Shown here: positions 24,786 through 34,255 of the stretch, in pieces
How positions within the stretch are numbered: the first letter of the stretch is position 1
Layout: each line of letters starts with the position of its first letter
Assembly (NCBI GenBank): GCA_012513605.1
Contig: JAAZBV010000009.1
Span: 1 to 46,740 of the forward strand
DNA from: Desulfatiglans sp.
Lineage (GTDB): Bacteria; Desulfobacterota; DSM-4660; Desulfatiglandales; HGW-15
Direction of reading: 5' to 3'
DNA: 46,740 bases
Program-made: the position numbers and the translations under genes
The notes under the pieces: model-generated
What the model was told of the DNA's origin: nothing
Seen by the model: only the letters and a program-made list of their open reading frames with translations
Database searches by the model: none

Positions 24786-25973
24786 ATGCCAGGATATGAG
24801 ATTATAGGACAGGAAGAGATTGAAGAGGTACAGAAGGCCTTATCAAAAAAGATGCTGCTCAGGTATGAGCATAAAGAAAACAGCAAGGTGCTGGAATTTG
24901 AGCGTAATTTCGCCAAATACTGCAATGCAGGCTATGCCCTTGCAGTATCATCCGGGACTGCGGCTTTAAGGGTAGCCCTTGCTGCGCTCGGTGTAGGGCC
25001 GGGTGATGAGGTTATTACACAGGGATTCACATTTATCGCCACATGGGAGTCTATCCTGGATGCAGGCGCAGTGCCTGTATTTGCAGAGATAGATGATACC
25101 CTGTGCCTTGATCCCAAGGATCTTGAAAAAAAAATAACCCCTAAAACAAAGGCGATTATCCCTGTCCATATGTGCGGTTCACACGCAAATATAGAGGAGA
25201 TAATGAGGGTAGCTGATAAACACGGCATACCTGTACTTGAGGATACAGCACAATCTACCGGGGGCAGTTGCAATGGCAGGGCGCTTGGTACATTTGGCAG
25301 CTTTGGCACCTTTTCGTTTGATGCGGTCAAGACTCTGACCACCGGTGAAGGCGGCATAGTACTTACAAATGATAAGGCATTGCACACAAAGGCATCAGAG
25401 TACTCTGACCACGGGCATGATCACAACCCAAATGTCTCAAGGGGGCTTGAGAAACGCAGCTATATAGGCTTTAATTACCGAATGATGGAGCTTCAGGGGG
25501 CGCTGGGTGTTGCACAGCTTAAAAAGCTCGATAATATCCTTAAGATACAGAGAGGCAACAAGGCAAGAATTAAAGAAACACTTTCACAGTTCAGGGATAT
25601 TACATTCCGCCATATACCTGACCCATCCGGTGACACCGCAACATTTATGATATTTCTACTGCCTGATGAAAAACGTGCAAGGGAATTCAATAAAATCATG
25701 GCTGCTGAGGGTTATGGCGCTGTATACTGGTATGATAATGACTGGCACTATTATGAGAGGTGGGAGCATCTGATTGGGGGTAAAAGCCTGACAAGAACAG
25801 GGTATCCCTTTAAAACCCCTGAAGGCCAGACAAGATGCAGCTATGATAAAAATGCCCTGCCCAAAACAGCAGCCATAATGTCAAGGGCCCTTACCATTCA
25901 GATTACCCTGAATATGGAAGAGAAGATGCCGGGGCTGTTAAAGGCAATAGAAAAGGCAGGGAGGGGTGTATAA
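24786..25973 (+). CDS. kdnA: DegT/DnrJ-family aminotransferase, probable 8-amino-Kdo transaminase KdnA
   Basis: PLP-dependent sugar aminotransferase of 395 residues. Family features include VSSGTAALRVALAALGVG, LEDTAQSTGG, and the PLP lysine in SFDAVKTLTTGEGG. Stretches that I recall from Shewanella KdnA are shared: FAEIDDTLCL, VHMCGS, YSDHGHDH, IPDPSGD and a Trp/Tyr-rich WYDNDWHYYERW. These are more specific than the general DegT family and favour KdnA over flagellin or O-antigen aminotransferases. It follows kdnB by 14 bases and is presumably co-translated. The likely product, 8-amino-Kdo, adds positive charge to the LPS core. A 7-bp periodic repeat separates it from nadE. Confidence 0.8.
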   Translation: MPGYEIIGQEEIEEVQKALSKKMLLRYEHKENSKVLEFERNFAKYCNAGYALAVSSGTAALRVALAALGVGPGDEVITQGFTFIATWESILDAGAVPVFAEIDDTLCLDPKDLEKKITPKTKAIIPVHMCGSHANIEEIMRVADKHGIPVLEDTAQSTGGSCNGRALGTFGSFGTFSFDAVKTLTTGEGGIVLTNDKALHTKASEYSDHGHDHNPNVSRGLEKRSYIGFNYRMMELQGALGVAQLKKLDNILKIQRGNKARIKETLSQFRDITFRHIPDPSGDTATFMIFLLPDEKRAREFNKIMAAEGYGAVYWYDNDWHYYERWEHLIGGKSLTRTGYPFKTPEGQTRCSYDKNALPKTAAIMSRALTIQITLNMEEKMPGLLKAIEKAGRGV

Positions 25974-25978
25974 GAGAG

Positions 25979-26045
25979 AAGCTCGAAGCTCGAAGATGTA
26001 GTAAGAACTTTGAGCTTTCAACTTTGAGCTTTGAGCTTTGAGCTT
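25979..26045. repeat. Inverted 7-bp periodic AAGCTCG / CTTTGAG repeat
   Basis: The left arm (25979-25995) is AAGCTCG repeated; the right arm (26008-26045) is TTTGAGC repeated, in part the reverse complement. The arms can fold into a hairpin directly between kdnA and nadE. The right arm runs to 7 bases before the nadE ATG. Confidence 0.7.
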
Positions 26046-26052
26046 GTTTACT

Positions 26053-27693
26053 ATGAAAATATCCATCCATCAGATAAACCCGATTATCGGTGATTTTGAG
26101 CATAACCTATCACTGGTCTCTGAAGCGGTAAGGAAAGCATCATTATCAGGATGTGATCTTGCGGTATTTCCGGAACTCACGCTCATGGGTTATCCGCCCA
26201 AGGACCTCCTAGAAAAACCTGCTTTCATAAAAAGAAACCTGGAATATCTGGAAAAGCTTTCAAAAGAGTCTTTAAATACTGGAATTATTTGCGGTTTTGC
26301 AGATATAAACAAATCAGAAAAAGGAAAGCCCCTTATCAATGGCGTGGCATTTTTACAAAATGGCAGGGTCATCTGTACTGGTGGCAAAAAGTTGTTGCCC
26401 AGCTATGATGTATTTGACGAAACCAGGTATTTTGAACCTGCTGAAAATAGCCTTTACATTGAACTTGATAATAAAATAATTGGGGTAACTATCTGTGAAG
26501 ACATATGGAATGTGGGTGATATAGGGAACCTTCACAGATACAGTGTTGACCCTGTTGAAGAATTGGCCCAGAAAGGCATCGATATCCTGATTAATATCTC
26601 TGCATCCCCATTTACCATACAAAAACCCTCCTTAAGGATGAAGGTGCTTGAAAAGATTGCCTGTAAATATGGGCTCCCGATAATATACTGCAACCAGGTC
26701 GGTGGTAACGATGACCTTGTGTTTGACGGGTCAAGCATGGTGTTTGATAAAAAAGGCAGGCTTATTCTTCGGGGTAAAGAATTCCAGTCCGATACACTTT
26801 TATGGGACAGTGATACGGATTATTCGCCAGTCACTGATCCATGGCCGGCAGAGGAGGTATCTATTATAAACTGTCTTACACTGGGTATCAGGGACTATGT
26901 TACAAAGTGCGGCTTTAAAAAGGTACTTGTTGGCTTATCAGGCGGTCTGGATTCATCCCTTGTGGCCTTTATAGCCGCAAAGGCACTTGGCCCTGAAAAT
27001 GTTACAGGCATAAGTATGCCTTCACAATATACATCAGACCTGAGTAAAAGATGTGCAAGAGACCTTGCTAAAAACCTGGCCATCCATTTTGATGAAATCC
27101 CGATTACAGATATCTTTGACAGCTATAAGAGCGCCCTTTCCCACATGTTTAAGGGGCTCAAGGAGAATGAGACAGAGGAGAACCTGCAGGCCAGGATCAG
27201 GGGCAGCATACTTATGGCCATGTCAAACAAATTTAATGCACTGCTCTTAACTACAGGGAACAAATCCGAGACAGCCACCGGTTACTGCACTCTGTATGGT
27301 GACATGTGCGGTGCGCTTGCTGTTATTTCAGATGTGCCAAAGACCATATGTTACAGGGTGGCAAGGTTTATAAACAGGGAAAAAGTGATAATCCCGCAGG
27401 AGATCATAGAGCGTCCGCCATCTGCTGAGTTGAGGCCAAACCAGACAGACCAGGACTCTTTACCCCCATATGATATGCTTGATCAATTAATAGAAAATAT
27501 TGTGGAAAAAAATCTTTCCTTTGAAGAGATAGTAGAACAGGGATATGATCCCTCTATCGTAAAGGATACATTCAGACGTATAGTAATTAATGAATATAAG
27601 CGAAGGCAGGCATCACCCGGCCTCAAGGTAACCTCAAAGGCATTCGGATATGGAAGGAGGTATCCCATAGCCAGAGGGGGAGAATTTTTTTAA
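26053..27693 (+). CDS. nadE: Glutamine-dependent NAD+ synthetase
   Basis: Last step of NAD synthesis: amidates deamido-NAD using ammonia released from glutamine. The N-terminal nitrilase-type glutaminase domain (1-260) has the Glu-Lys-Cys triad in FPELTLMGYP, GKKLLPSYDVFDE and GVTICEDIWN. The C-terminal synthetase domain (280-546) has the ATP loop LSGGLDSSL and TTGNKSETATGY. A TTG start 15 bases upstream is possible, but MKISIHQINP is the usual beginning of this family, so ATG 26053 is preferred. There is no clear Shine-Dalgarno sequence because the repeat at 25979-26045 occupies that place. Confidence 0.95.
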   Translation: MKISIHQINPIIGDFEHNLSLVSEAVRKASLSGCDLAVFPELTLMGYPPKDLLEKPAFIKRNLEYLEKLSKESLNTGIICGFADINKSEKGKPLINGVAFLQNGRVICTGGKKLLPSYDVFDETRYFEPAENSLYIELDNKIIGVTICEDIWNVGDIGNLHRYSVDPVEELAQKGIDILINISASPFTIQKPSLRMKVLEKIACKYGLPIIYCNQVGGNDDLVFDGSSMVFDKKGRLILRGKEFQSDTLLWDSDTDYSPVTDPWPAEEVSIINCLTLGIRDYVTKCGFKKVLVGLSGGLDSSLVAFIAAKALGPENVTGISMPSQYTSDLSKRCARDLAKNLAIHFDEIPITDIFDSYKSALSHMFKGLKENETEENLQARIRGSILMAMSNKFNALLLTTGNKSETATGYCTLYGDMCGALAVISDVPKTICYRVARFINREKVIIPQEIIERPPSAELRPNQTDQDSLPPYDMLDQLIENIVEKNLSFEEIVEQGYDPSIVKDTFRRIVINEYKRRQASPGLKVTSKAFGYGRRYPIARGGEFF

Positions 27694-27697
27694 ATAC

Positions 27698-27759
27698 GAA
27701 GTTGGAAGTTCGAAGTTTGAAGTTAATTTCGAACTTTAGTTACTTCACACTTCGAACTT
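27698..27759. repeat. Inverted 7-bp periodic GAAGTTC / GAACTTC repeat
   Basis: The left arm (27698-27724) is four GAAGTTN units; the right arm (27730-27759) contains CGAACTT units in reverse complement. It lies between nadE and ilvD and could form a hairpin just upstream of the ilvD ribosome binding site. Confidence 0.7.
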
Positions 27760-27777
27760 GATTTTAAGGAGAAACAA

Positions 27778-29439
27778 ATGCGATCAGACAAGATGAAAAA
27801 GGGATTGGAAAGGGCGCCTCACAGGTCTTTATGCAAGGCAATGGGGCTTACAGATGATGAATTAAACAGACCGATAATCGGCATAGCAAACTCGGCAAAC
27901 GAGGTGATACCGGGCCATATCCATTTAGACAGCCTTGTAACATCCATCAAGATGGGTATAGCCATGAATGGCGGCACACCACTGGAGTTTCCCACAATAG
28001 GCGTTTGCGATGGTATTGCCATGAACCATGAGGGGATGAAATATTCACTGATTTCAAGGGAACTGATTGCAGACTCTGTAGAGATAATGGCCACTGCCTA
28101 CCCCTTTGACGGCCTTGTGCTTGTATGCAACTGCGACAAGATCGTACCGGGCATGCTTATGGCCATGCTCAGGCTTAACATACCCTCTATTATCATAAGC
28201 GGAGGGCCAATGCTGGCAGGAAAGGTCAGGGATAGGAATATTGATCTTATTACTGTCTTTGAAGCAGTAGGCGCAAGAAAGGCAGGCAAGATCACCGAGG
28301 ATGAGCTTCATGACATGGAAGAAAACGCGTGCCCTGGGGCTGGATCATGTTCAGGGATGTTTACAGCAAACTCCATGAACTGCCTGAGTGAGGCACTTGG
28401 CCTTGCCCTCCCCGGAAACGGCACCATCCCTGCTGTAATGGCAGAAAGACAGAGGCTTGCCAAGGAGGCAGGTAAACGAATAATGAAGCTTGTAGCTGAT
28501 GACATAAAGCCAAGGGACATTGCCACCATGGAGGCATTTGAAAACGCCATGCATGTGGAGATGGCTATAGGCAGCTCAACAAACACAGTGCTGCACCTCC
28601 CTGCTATTGCCCATGAAGCAGGCTTTAAGCTTGATCTTGACCTCTTTAACAAGATAAGCGCAGAGACACCCAACCTTTGCAAGATATCTCCGGCAGGGTC
28701 AGCCCATATAGAAGACCTCCATGCAGCAGGGGGTGTAACAGCGGTTATGGGAGAGCTGATGAAAAAAGGGCTGCTCCATAAAGATATAATCACAGTAACC
28801 GGTAAAAAGGTTAAAGAGATTGTGGGGAAGGCAGAGTCCCTTGATCCTGATATCATAAAAAAGATCGATGCCCCCTATTCTGCTGATGGCGGTCTTGCAA
28901 TACTTTTTGGTAACCTTGCCCCGCTTGGCGCTGTTGTTAAAAAGTCTGCTGTTGACCCATCAATGCTCGCCCACTCAGGCCCTGCACGAATCTATAACAG
29001 TGAAGAGGAGGCCATGAAGGCCATTATGGATGAGAAGATCAAAAAGGGTGATGTAATAGTAATCCGTTATGAAGGTCCTAAAGGGGGCCCTGGCATGAGG
29101 GAGATGTTATCCCCAACATCCGCCCTTGCAGGGGTCGGCCTGGATAAAGAGGTTGCGCTTATAACAGACGGCAGGTTCTCAGGCGGCACACGCGGAGCAG
29201 CCATAGGCCATGTATCACCGGAGGCACAGGAGGGCGGGCCCATAGGAATACTCATGGAAGGGGATATAATTGAGATAAATATACCTGCACGTACACTCAA
29301 TGTAAAACTCACGGACGAGGAGATTAAAAAGCGTTCCGCTGAATGGAAAAGGCCGGATTACAAGGTGAAGATAGGCTATCTTTACAGGTATGCAAAACAG
29401 GTAACCTCAGCCAATACAGGCGCTATATTCAAGGAATGA
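27778..29439 (+). CDS. ilvD: Dihydroxy-acid dehydratase
   Basis: Fe-S enzyme that dehydrates 2,3-dihydroxy-isovalerate and 2,3-dihydroxy-methylvalerate in valine and isoleucine synthesis. The cluster cysteines sit in [10 protein letters not shown] and [30 protein letters not shown] and [14 protein letters not shown] are classic C-terminal motifs. The length of 553 is normal. TAAGGAG lies 6 bases before the ATG. rmlB starts within a few bases of its stop, so amino acid and sugar genes share a transcript here, but no other ilv gene is present. Confidence 0.97.
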   Translation: MRSDKMKKGLERAPHRSLCKAMGLTDDELNRPIIGIANSANEVIPGHIHLDSLVTSIKMGIAMNGGTPLEFPTIGVCDGIAMNHEGMKYSLISRELIADSVEIMATAYPFDGLVLVCNCDKIVPGMLMAMLRLNIPSIIISGGPMLAGKVRDRNIDLITVFEAVGARKAGKITEDELHDMEENACPGAGSCSGMFTANSMNCLSEALGLALPGNGTIPAVMAERQRLAKEAGKRIMKLVADDIKPRDIATMEAFENAMHVEMAIGSSTNTVLHLPAIAHEAGFKLDLDLFNKISAETPNLCKISPAGSAHIEDLHAAGGVTAVMGELMKKGLLHKDIITVTGKKVKEIVGKAESLDPDIIKKIDAPYSADGGLAILFGNLAPLGAVVKKSAVDPSMLAHSGPARIYNSEEEAMKAIMDEKIKKGDVIVIRYEGPKGGPGMREMLSPTSALAGVGLDKEVALITDGRFSGGTRGAAIGHVSPEAQEGGPIGILMEGDIIEINIPARTLNVKLTDEEIKKRSAEWKRPDYKVKIGYLYRYAKQVTSANTGAIFKE

Positions 29440-29444
29440 TATAT

Positions 29445-30503
29445 ATGGATAATCTACTGGTAACAGGCGGGAGCGGTTTTATAGGGAGCAACTTTATCAG
29501 GTATCTGCTTGAGGATGCTGATTTCAGGGGTCGAATTATCAATCTTGATAAACTCACCTACGCAGGTAACCCGGAAAACCTGGAGGGGCTTAACGAGAAA
29601 TACCCTGGACGCTACATCTTTATCAAGGCAGACATATGCAGCATGGATGCAATAGAGCCTCTGTTCAGTGCATATTCAATAGATACGGTCTGCCATTTTG
29701 CAGCAGAATCCCATGTTGACAGATCAATTGTTGGCCCATCAGATTTTATTTATACAAATATCATCGGCACATTCAACCTGCTTGAATGTGCCAGAAAATA
29801 CCAGAATAATATTAAGCTCTTTCATCATGTGAGCACAGATGAGGTCTTTGGGAGTCTTGGCACAGAGGGGCTTTTCACTGAGACCACACCATACAAACCA
29901 AACAGCCCCTATTCCGCATCCAAGGCATCATCTGATCACCTGGTGCGGGCATATTTCAAGACCTATAATCTCCCTGTCACCATCTCAAATTGCAGTAATA
30001 ATTATGGCCCATACCAATTTCCTGAAAAGCTGATACCCTTAATTATCCTTAATGCCCTTTCCGAGATACAGCTTCCGGTTTATGGCGACGGGAAAAATGT
30101 GCGTGACTGGCTCTATGTAAAAGACCATTGCAGCGCCATAAAAATGGTAATGGACAGGGGTAAAAGGGGTGAGACATACAATATTGGCGGTAATAATGAG
30201 ATGGAGAACATCCGCATTGTTGAACTGATATGTGATTATCTGGATAAAAATGAAAAACCTAAAAATCACAAATCAAGAAGGGATTTGATCACATTTGTAA
30301 AGGACAGGCCCGGTCATGACAGGCGTTATGCCATAGACTCCACTAAGATACAGAGGGATTTAGGCTGGCATCCTTCAGAGTCATTTGAGACCGGTCTTGA
30401 AAAGACAATAAGATGGTACCTTGATAACAGGGGCTGGATAGATCGTGTAAAAAGCGGTGAATACCAGTCATGGATAGATAAACAATATGGGAAACCAATA
30501 TAA
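29445..30503 (+). CDS. rmlB: dTDP-glucose 4,6-dehydratase
   Basis: Second step of dTDP-L-rhamnose synthesis, an extended short-chain dehydrogenase using NAD. VTGGSGFIGSNF is the nucleotide-binding loop, STDEVFGSLG and YSASKASSD carry the catalytic Asp-Glu region and Tyr-Lys pair. NNYGPYQFPEKLIPL is typical of RmlB. Earlier in-frame starts inside ilvD are possible, but AAGGA at 29431-29435 is 9 bases before the ATG at 29445 and gives the usual N-terminus (352 residues). It is followed by rmlA and rmlC. The rhamnose probably goes into LPS or a glycosylated surface protein. Confidence 0.96.
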   Translation: MDNLLVTGGSGFIGSNFIRYLLEDADFRGRIINLDKLTYAGNPENLEGLNEKYPGRYIFIKADICSMDAIEPLFSAYSIDTVCHFAAESHVDRSIVGPSDFIYTNIIGTFNLLECARKYQNNIKLFHHVSTDEVFGSLGTEGLFTETTPYKPNSPYSASKASSDHLVRAYFKTYNLPVTISNCSNNYGPYQFPEKLIPLIILNALSEIQLPVYGDGKNVRDWLYVKDHCSAIKMVMDRGKRGETYNIGGNNEMENIRIVELICDYLDKNEKPKNHKSRRDLITFVKDRPGHDRRYAIDSTKIQRDLGWHPSESFETGLEKTIRWYLDNRGWIDRVKSGEYQSWIDKQYGKPI

Positions 30504-30515
30504 AGGAGCATCCAA

Positions 30516-31391
30516 TTGAAGGGAATTATACTTGCTGGCGGATCAGGGACACGTTTATATCCATTAACAAGGGTGGTAAGTAAACAACTTTTACCAATCT
30601 ATGACAAACCAATGATATATTATCCTCTGAGCATCCTGATGGCAGGGGGCATAAGAGAGATATTAATAATAAGCACACCGGTTGATCTCCCAGGCTTTAA
30701 AAGGCTCCTTGGGGATGGGTCAAAACTTGGCATAAGGTTTACATATGAGGAGCAGCCCAGCCCTGACGGCCTTGCACAGGCATTTACCATCGGTAAAAAG
30801 TTTATCGGCAAGGATAATGTATGCCTTATACTTGGAGACAATATCTTTTATGGCAACAATCTTGATGCCATACTAAAGAATGCAGTAAAACTGGATAAAG
30901 GCGGCCTTATATTCGGTTACCTTGTTAAAGACCCTGAAAGATATGGCGTTGTGGAGTTTGATAAGGATAAAAATGTTGTAGGCATTGAAGAAAAACCGGC
31001 CAAGCCAAAATCCAGGTATGCTGTGCCGGGCCTCTATATGTATGACAACAGCGTGATAGAGATAGCGGAAAACCTTAAGCCCTCTCCACGCGGAGAGTAT
31101 GAGATAACCGATGTAAACCTTGAATACTTAAGACGCGGTCAGCTGAGGGTGGAGCTTTTAGGCAGAGGGTTTGCCTGGCTCGATACAGGAACCCATGAGG
31201 CGCTTCAGCAGGCATCAAATTATGTTGAGACCATACAGGAGCGGCAGGGGATCAAGATATCCTGTATTGAGGAGATAGCCTATCAGCTCGGTTATATTAA
31301 CGCTGAACAGCTTATGGATCTGGCAAAGGAATACAGGAACAATGAGTATGGCAGATACCTTATCTCCATAGTGGACGGGGAGCAGACTTAA
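30516..31391 (+). CDS. rmlA: Glucose-1-phosphate thymidylyltransferase
   Basis: First step of dTDP-L-rhamnose synthesis: makes dTDP-glucose from dTTP and glucose 1-phosphate. The N-terminus [17 protein letters not shown] is the nucleotide-binding signature, with [17 protein letters not shown] next and LGDNIFYG for the metal. The start codon is TTG, supported by AAGGAG upstream and by the canonical N-terminus beginning exactly there. The length of 291 is standard. It ends with a 1-base overlap with rmlC. Confidence 0.97.
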   Translation: MKGIILAGGSGTRLYPLTRVVSKQLLPIYDKPMIYYPLSILMAGGIREILIISTPVDLPGFKRLLGDGSKLGIRFTYEEQPSPDGLAQAFTIGKKFIGKDNVCLILGDNIFYGNNLDAILKNAVKLDKGGLIFGYLVKDPERYGVVEFDKDKNVVGIEEKPAKPKSRYAVPGLYMYDNSVIEIAENLKPSPRGEYEITDVNLEYLRRGQLRVELLGRGFAWLDTGTHEALQQASNYVETIQERQGIKISCIEEIAYQLGYINAEQLMDLAKEYRNNEYGRYLISIVDGEQT

Positions 31392-31957
31392 TGCCAGTAT
31401 CATTTATAAAAACAGACCTTCCCGGTGCAGTTATTATAGAGTCAGCCGTATTCAATGACGCAAGGGGCTTTTTTCTGGAGACATACCATTTTACCAGGTA
31501 TGCTGAAAATGGCATTAGCACACCGTTTATACAGGACAACCATTCACACTCAGTCAAAGGCACCCTGCGCGGGCTCCACTACCAGCTCAAACACCCTCAG
31601 GGTAAACTCATTTATGTGGTAAGGGGCGAGATATATGATGTGGCAGTGGATATAAGAAAAGGTTCACCCTTTTTCGGTAAATGGACCGGTGCGGTTTTAT
31701 CTGATAAAAACAAGAGACAGTTTTATATACCGCCCGGTTTTGCGCATGGCTTCTGTGTTATGAGTGAAGAGGCGGATGTAACATATAAATGTACAGACGT
31801 ATATTCTCCCGGTGATGAATATGGCATTGCATGGAATGCGCCTGATATAGGTATTGACTGGCCAATAGAAAAGCCCCTCTTATCAGAAAAGGACAGCAGA
31901 TACCCCCCGCTCAGGGATACACAGGAAGGGCATTTGCCTGTTTATCGGAATGAATAA
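31391..31957 (+). CDS. rmlC: dTDP-4-dehydrorhamnose 3,5-epimerase
   Basis: Third step of dTDP-L-rhamnose synthesis, a cupin-fold epimerase. DNHSHSVKGTLRGLHYQ contains the catalytic His region, and IPPGFAHGFCVMSEEADVTYKCTD is the conserved core with the active Tyr. The length of 188 is normal. Its ATG overlaps the rmlA stop by one base (TAATG). rmlD, which completes the pathway, is not in the window. Confidence 0.96.
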   Translation: MPVSFIKTDLPGAVIIESAVFNDARGFFLETYHFTRYAENGISTPFIQDNHSHSVKGTLRGLHYQLKHPQGKLIYVVRGEIYDVAVDIRKGSPFFGKWTGAVLSDKNKRQFYIPPGFAHGFCVMSEEADVTYKCTDVYSPGDEYGIAWNAPDIGIDWPIEKPLLSEKDSRYPPLRDTQEGHLPVYRNE

Positions 31958-31968
31958 GATGCATTTTT

Positions 31969-32047
31969 AACCGCGAAACACACGAACCACACGAAAAGTT
32001 TTATTTTCCTTTTTTTTACTTTCGCGCCTTTCGCGTAATTCGCGGTT
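31969..32047. repeat. GCGAA-type inverted repeat between convergent genes
   Basis: AACCGCGAA... (31969-31998) and its imperfect reverse complement (32019-32047) surround 20 bases of mostly T. The ends share the AACCGC(A/G)AA sequence with the element at 3647-3872. As a hairpin between the convergent rmlC and protease genes it could stop transcription from both sides. Confidence 0.65.
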
Positions 32048-32073
32048 CAGGGTTTTATCTTTTAGCCCAACCC

Positions 32074-33576
32074 CTATCTTTTTATCATGTCCATCAGGTC
32101 ACTGGAGCACTGGAACCTTATGCCATTCTCAGTAAGGATCTCCTCTGTGGCAGCTTCCATATCAGCCTTCCTGAAGATCATGGTCTCTACAAAATTACCC
32201 TCAAAATTTATCTCAATATACTCTTTGGAGTTCTGTAAAACCTCAACCAGATGTCTTATATTCTTTATCTTTATACCATTTATATCTTTTATAACCTGGG
32301 CCATTGGATCACCGTACCCCTTTGTGATACGGTTGGAAAACATCCTTGATGATATAACAATCAGCTGCTCCTGCTCCTCTGTTGCTGTGTCATTGAGCCT
32401 TGTGATCAGGGGGCTTGAACTCCTTAAAAGATTTCCCAGCCACTCTCTCTGAAGATACCTTAAAAAATCATTTGTAGCGGGTGAAAACACCAGAGGCCCA
32501 TATATGAAATAGCTTGGATACCCATCCTTTAAATCCGGCACAAGAGAATTTTTTTCTCTTAAAAGCGGCATATCAATTATTATCTCTTTCCCATCGCGTA
32601 AAACAGTCAGGCTTATATGCCCCTTTTTTTCCATATGCTGAATCAGGTATGCAAAATGGAGGCGCATGCCATCCTTTGTTATGATCTTTCCATCATTATC
32701 TATCTTCTCATCACCTATCTTTGTAATAATATCCCATTTCTTTAATAAACCCTTGTCACCATCGCCATAGGGGGTTGTAACCATCATACCTGTCTGGATT
32801 TTATCCAGTTTAAGCTTTTCCCTCAGTGCATCATTTTCAAGGGTCTGAAGCTGGTCAAACATCATGGGTTTGCCATCATATCTGCCATCTTCCATATCCT
32901 TTAAAAAGATATTGACCTCCTCAACCGGGATAATATACCCGATATTATCCGCCTGCCTGATCCCGCTGAAGACAATGCCGATTATCTCATTTTCTGATAT
33001 GGCCGGGCCACCGCTGTTGCCCGGATTAAGGGCAGCATCTACCTGTATCCTTAAGCCCGCGGTATTATAATAATATGGGCTGAACTCTATCCTTGAGATG
33101 ATGCCCCCTGTCACAGAAACACCCGTCCCCCCTATGGGGTATCCATAGGCATTTACCTTCTGTCCGGTCTTTGGCACTATTGCAGATAGTGTCAATGGCG
33201 GGTGGTCACTGAAAAAGGCGCCATCATCCACCTCAAGCAGGGCCAGGTCAATACCTGGTGCAATACCTTTCACCTTTGCGGGTAATTTATCTGCGGACTG
33301 GTATGGCTGCACATAAACCTGGCTCGCATACATTACCACATGGGCATTGGTGAGTATCCTGTTTCCGGCAATAATAACACCCGTGCCCGATATCTCATTA
33401 GCCGGCATCTTGGACCAGGGATTAAATACATCCGGTCTTCTCTGATTTGTATGTATCTTTACAACCGATTTTTCTATCTCCAGCTGTGCATTGGCAGGAT
33501 AAATCGTTGTGATGGCAGCAGCAATAGCAAGTAATATGATTTTATAAGAAAAGACCTTAATGGGATTATCACGCAT
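32074..33576 (-). CDS. Exported Deg/HtrA-type serine protease
   Basis: Periplasmic trypsin-like protease of 500 residues. Residues 1-30 are a signal peptide (IILLAIAAAITTIYPANA). The catalytic triad is present: His in LTNAHVV, Asp in GIDLALLEVDD and Ser in NPGNSGGPAI. A PDZ-like domain follows (VTTPYGDGDKGLLKKWDIIT) and a second, weaker one may lie near residues 410-470. The layout is closer to the plant-type Deg9/Deg10 group than to E. coli DegP, because of the short loops and long C-terminal part. It stands apart on the minus strand, with the small SnoaL-like gene 36 bases upstream. Confidence 0.9.
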   Translation of the reverse strand: MRDNPIKVFSYKIILLAIAAAITTIYPANAQLEIEKSVVKIHTNQRRPDVFNPWSKMPANEISGTGVIIAGNRILTNAHVVMYASQVYVQPYQSADKLPAKVKGIAPGIDLALLEVDDGAFFSDHPPLTLSAIVPKTGQKVNAYGYPIGGTGVSVTGGIISRIEFSPYYYNTAGLRIQVDAALNPGNSGGPAISENEIIGIVFSGIRQADNIGYIIPVEEVNIFLKDMEDGRYDGKPMMFDQLQTLENDALREKLKLDKIQTGMMVTTPYGDGDKGLLKKWDIITKIGDEKIDNDGKIITKDGMRLHFAYLIQHMEKKGHISLTVLRDGKEIIIDMPLLREKNSLVPDLKDGYPSYFIYGPLVFSPATNDFLRYLQREWLGNLLRSSSPLITRLNDTATEEQEQLIVISSRMFSNRITKGYGDPMAQVIKDINGIKIKNIRHLVEVLQNSKEYIEINFEGNFVETMIFRKADMEAATEEILTENGIRFQCSSDLMDMIKR

Positions 33577-33612
33577 CTGTTTTCAGTACCTCCACACCTC
33601 ATAATATATTTA

Positions 33613-33990
33613 CTAAAACATCGGACTGTCATTCTCTGCACTTTCAGGCATATCCTGGCATACATCCCAGTGCTCAACCAGCTTCTCGTTTTCAACCCTG
33701 AAGATATCCACAATGGCATATCCAGGTTCGTCCTGTTCAGGCTGAAAATGATAATGTATGGCGACAAGGTCATTTTCCGCGAGTATCCTTTTGAGGTAAT
33801 ATCCGGGCTTTGGGTGTATCTCCCAGAAATCCTGAAAAAATTTTATAAGGGCTGCCTTGCCATGCCCTGCGCCGGGGTTATGCTGTCTGTATGAAGGGCC
33901 GAGCAGTTCATCAAGCACCTTTACATCATGACCTATCATAAATTCATTAAGGAACCTCATTACCAGTTTCTTGTTATATTCAATCGACAT
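33613..33990 (-). CDS. SnoaL-like (NTF2-fold) protein
   Basis: A 125-residue single-domain protein resembling SnoaL-like polyketide cyclases and ester cyclases: VMRFLNEFMIGHDVKVLDEL, YRQHNPGAGHGKAALI, then VAIHYHF and VDIFRVENEKLVEHWDV. Most proteins of this fold near housekeeping genes have unknown substrates, and no polyketide pathway is nearby. GGAGGC lies before the ATG. It is on the same strand as the Deg-type protease and may be co-transcribed. Confidence 0.85.
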   Translation of the reverse strand: MSIEYNKKLVMRFLNEFMIGHDVKVLDELLGPSYRQHNPGAGHGKAALIKFFQDFWEIHPKPGYYLKRILAENDLVAIHYHFQPEQDEPGYAIVDIFRVENEKLVEHWDVCQDMPESAENDSPMF

Positions 33991-34127
33991 TTATGCCTCC
34001 AATAAATAATAGTTTTTAGTGATCAACCGAAAAACACTGGCAAAAAACTACCTGATGTTCATCCGGTAACTGTTTTTTTACAGGATGGAATGTTCAGCAG
34101 CCAGCAAATTTTTGATTTTGATGCCTT

Positions 34128-34158
34128 AAGCTGATGGCTGAAAGCTCAAAGCTGATTT
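34128..34158 (+). repeat. Short AAGCTGA/AAAGCTC periodic tract
   Basis: AAGCTGATGGCTGAAAGCTC and the following CAAAGCTG are 7-bp spaced units of the kind found after fliC. The tract lies in the 265-base gap before the DHH-CBS gene, where I see no other feature. Confidence 0.5.
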
Positions 34159-34255
34159 ATATTCAGAGAATATGTAAATAAAGAATATTATTCAAGTTAT
34201 TTTCAGCCCGACCGATAATAAGTTCAGCAGATTATCACCTTTTTAATGGTAATTC

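Noticed and set aside
23608-25973. Flagellin or O-antigen amino-sugar genes (pseudaminic or viosamine type)
   Set aside because: The aminotransferase carries KdnA-specific stretches and is paired with a metal-dependent dehydrogenase; no matching dehydratase or synthase of those pathways adjoins it.
25979-27759. Possible CRISPR array because of regularly spaced repeats
   Set aside because: The units are only 7 bp with no unique spacers and no cas genes nearby.
28308-28856. Long open frame on the minus strand inside ilvD (about 182 codons)
   Set aside because: Antisense shadow of a conserved enzyme gene with no start signal and no recognisable domain.
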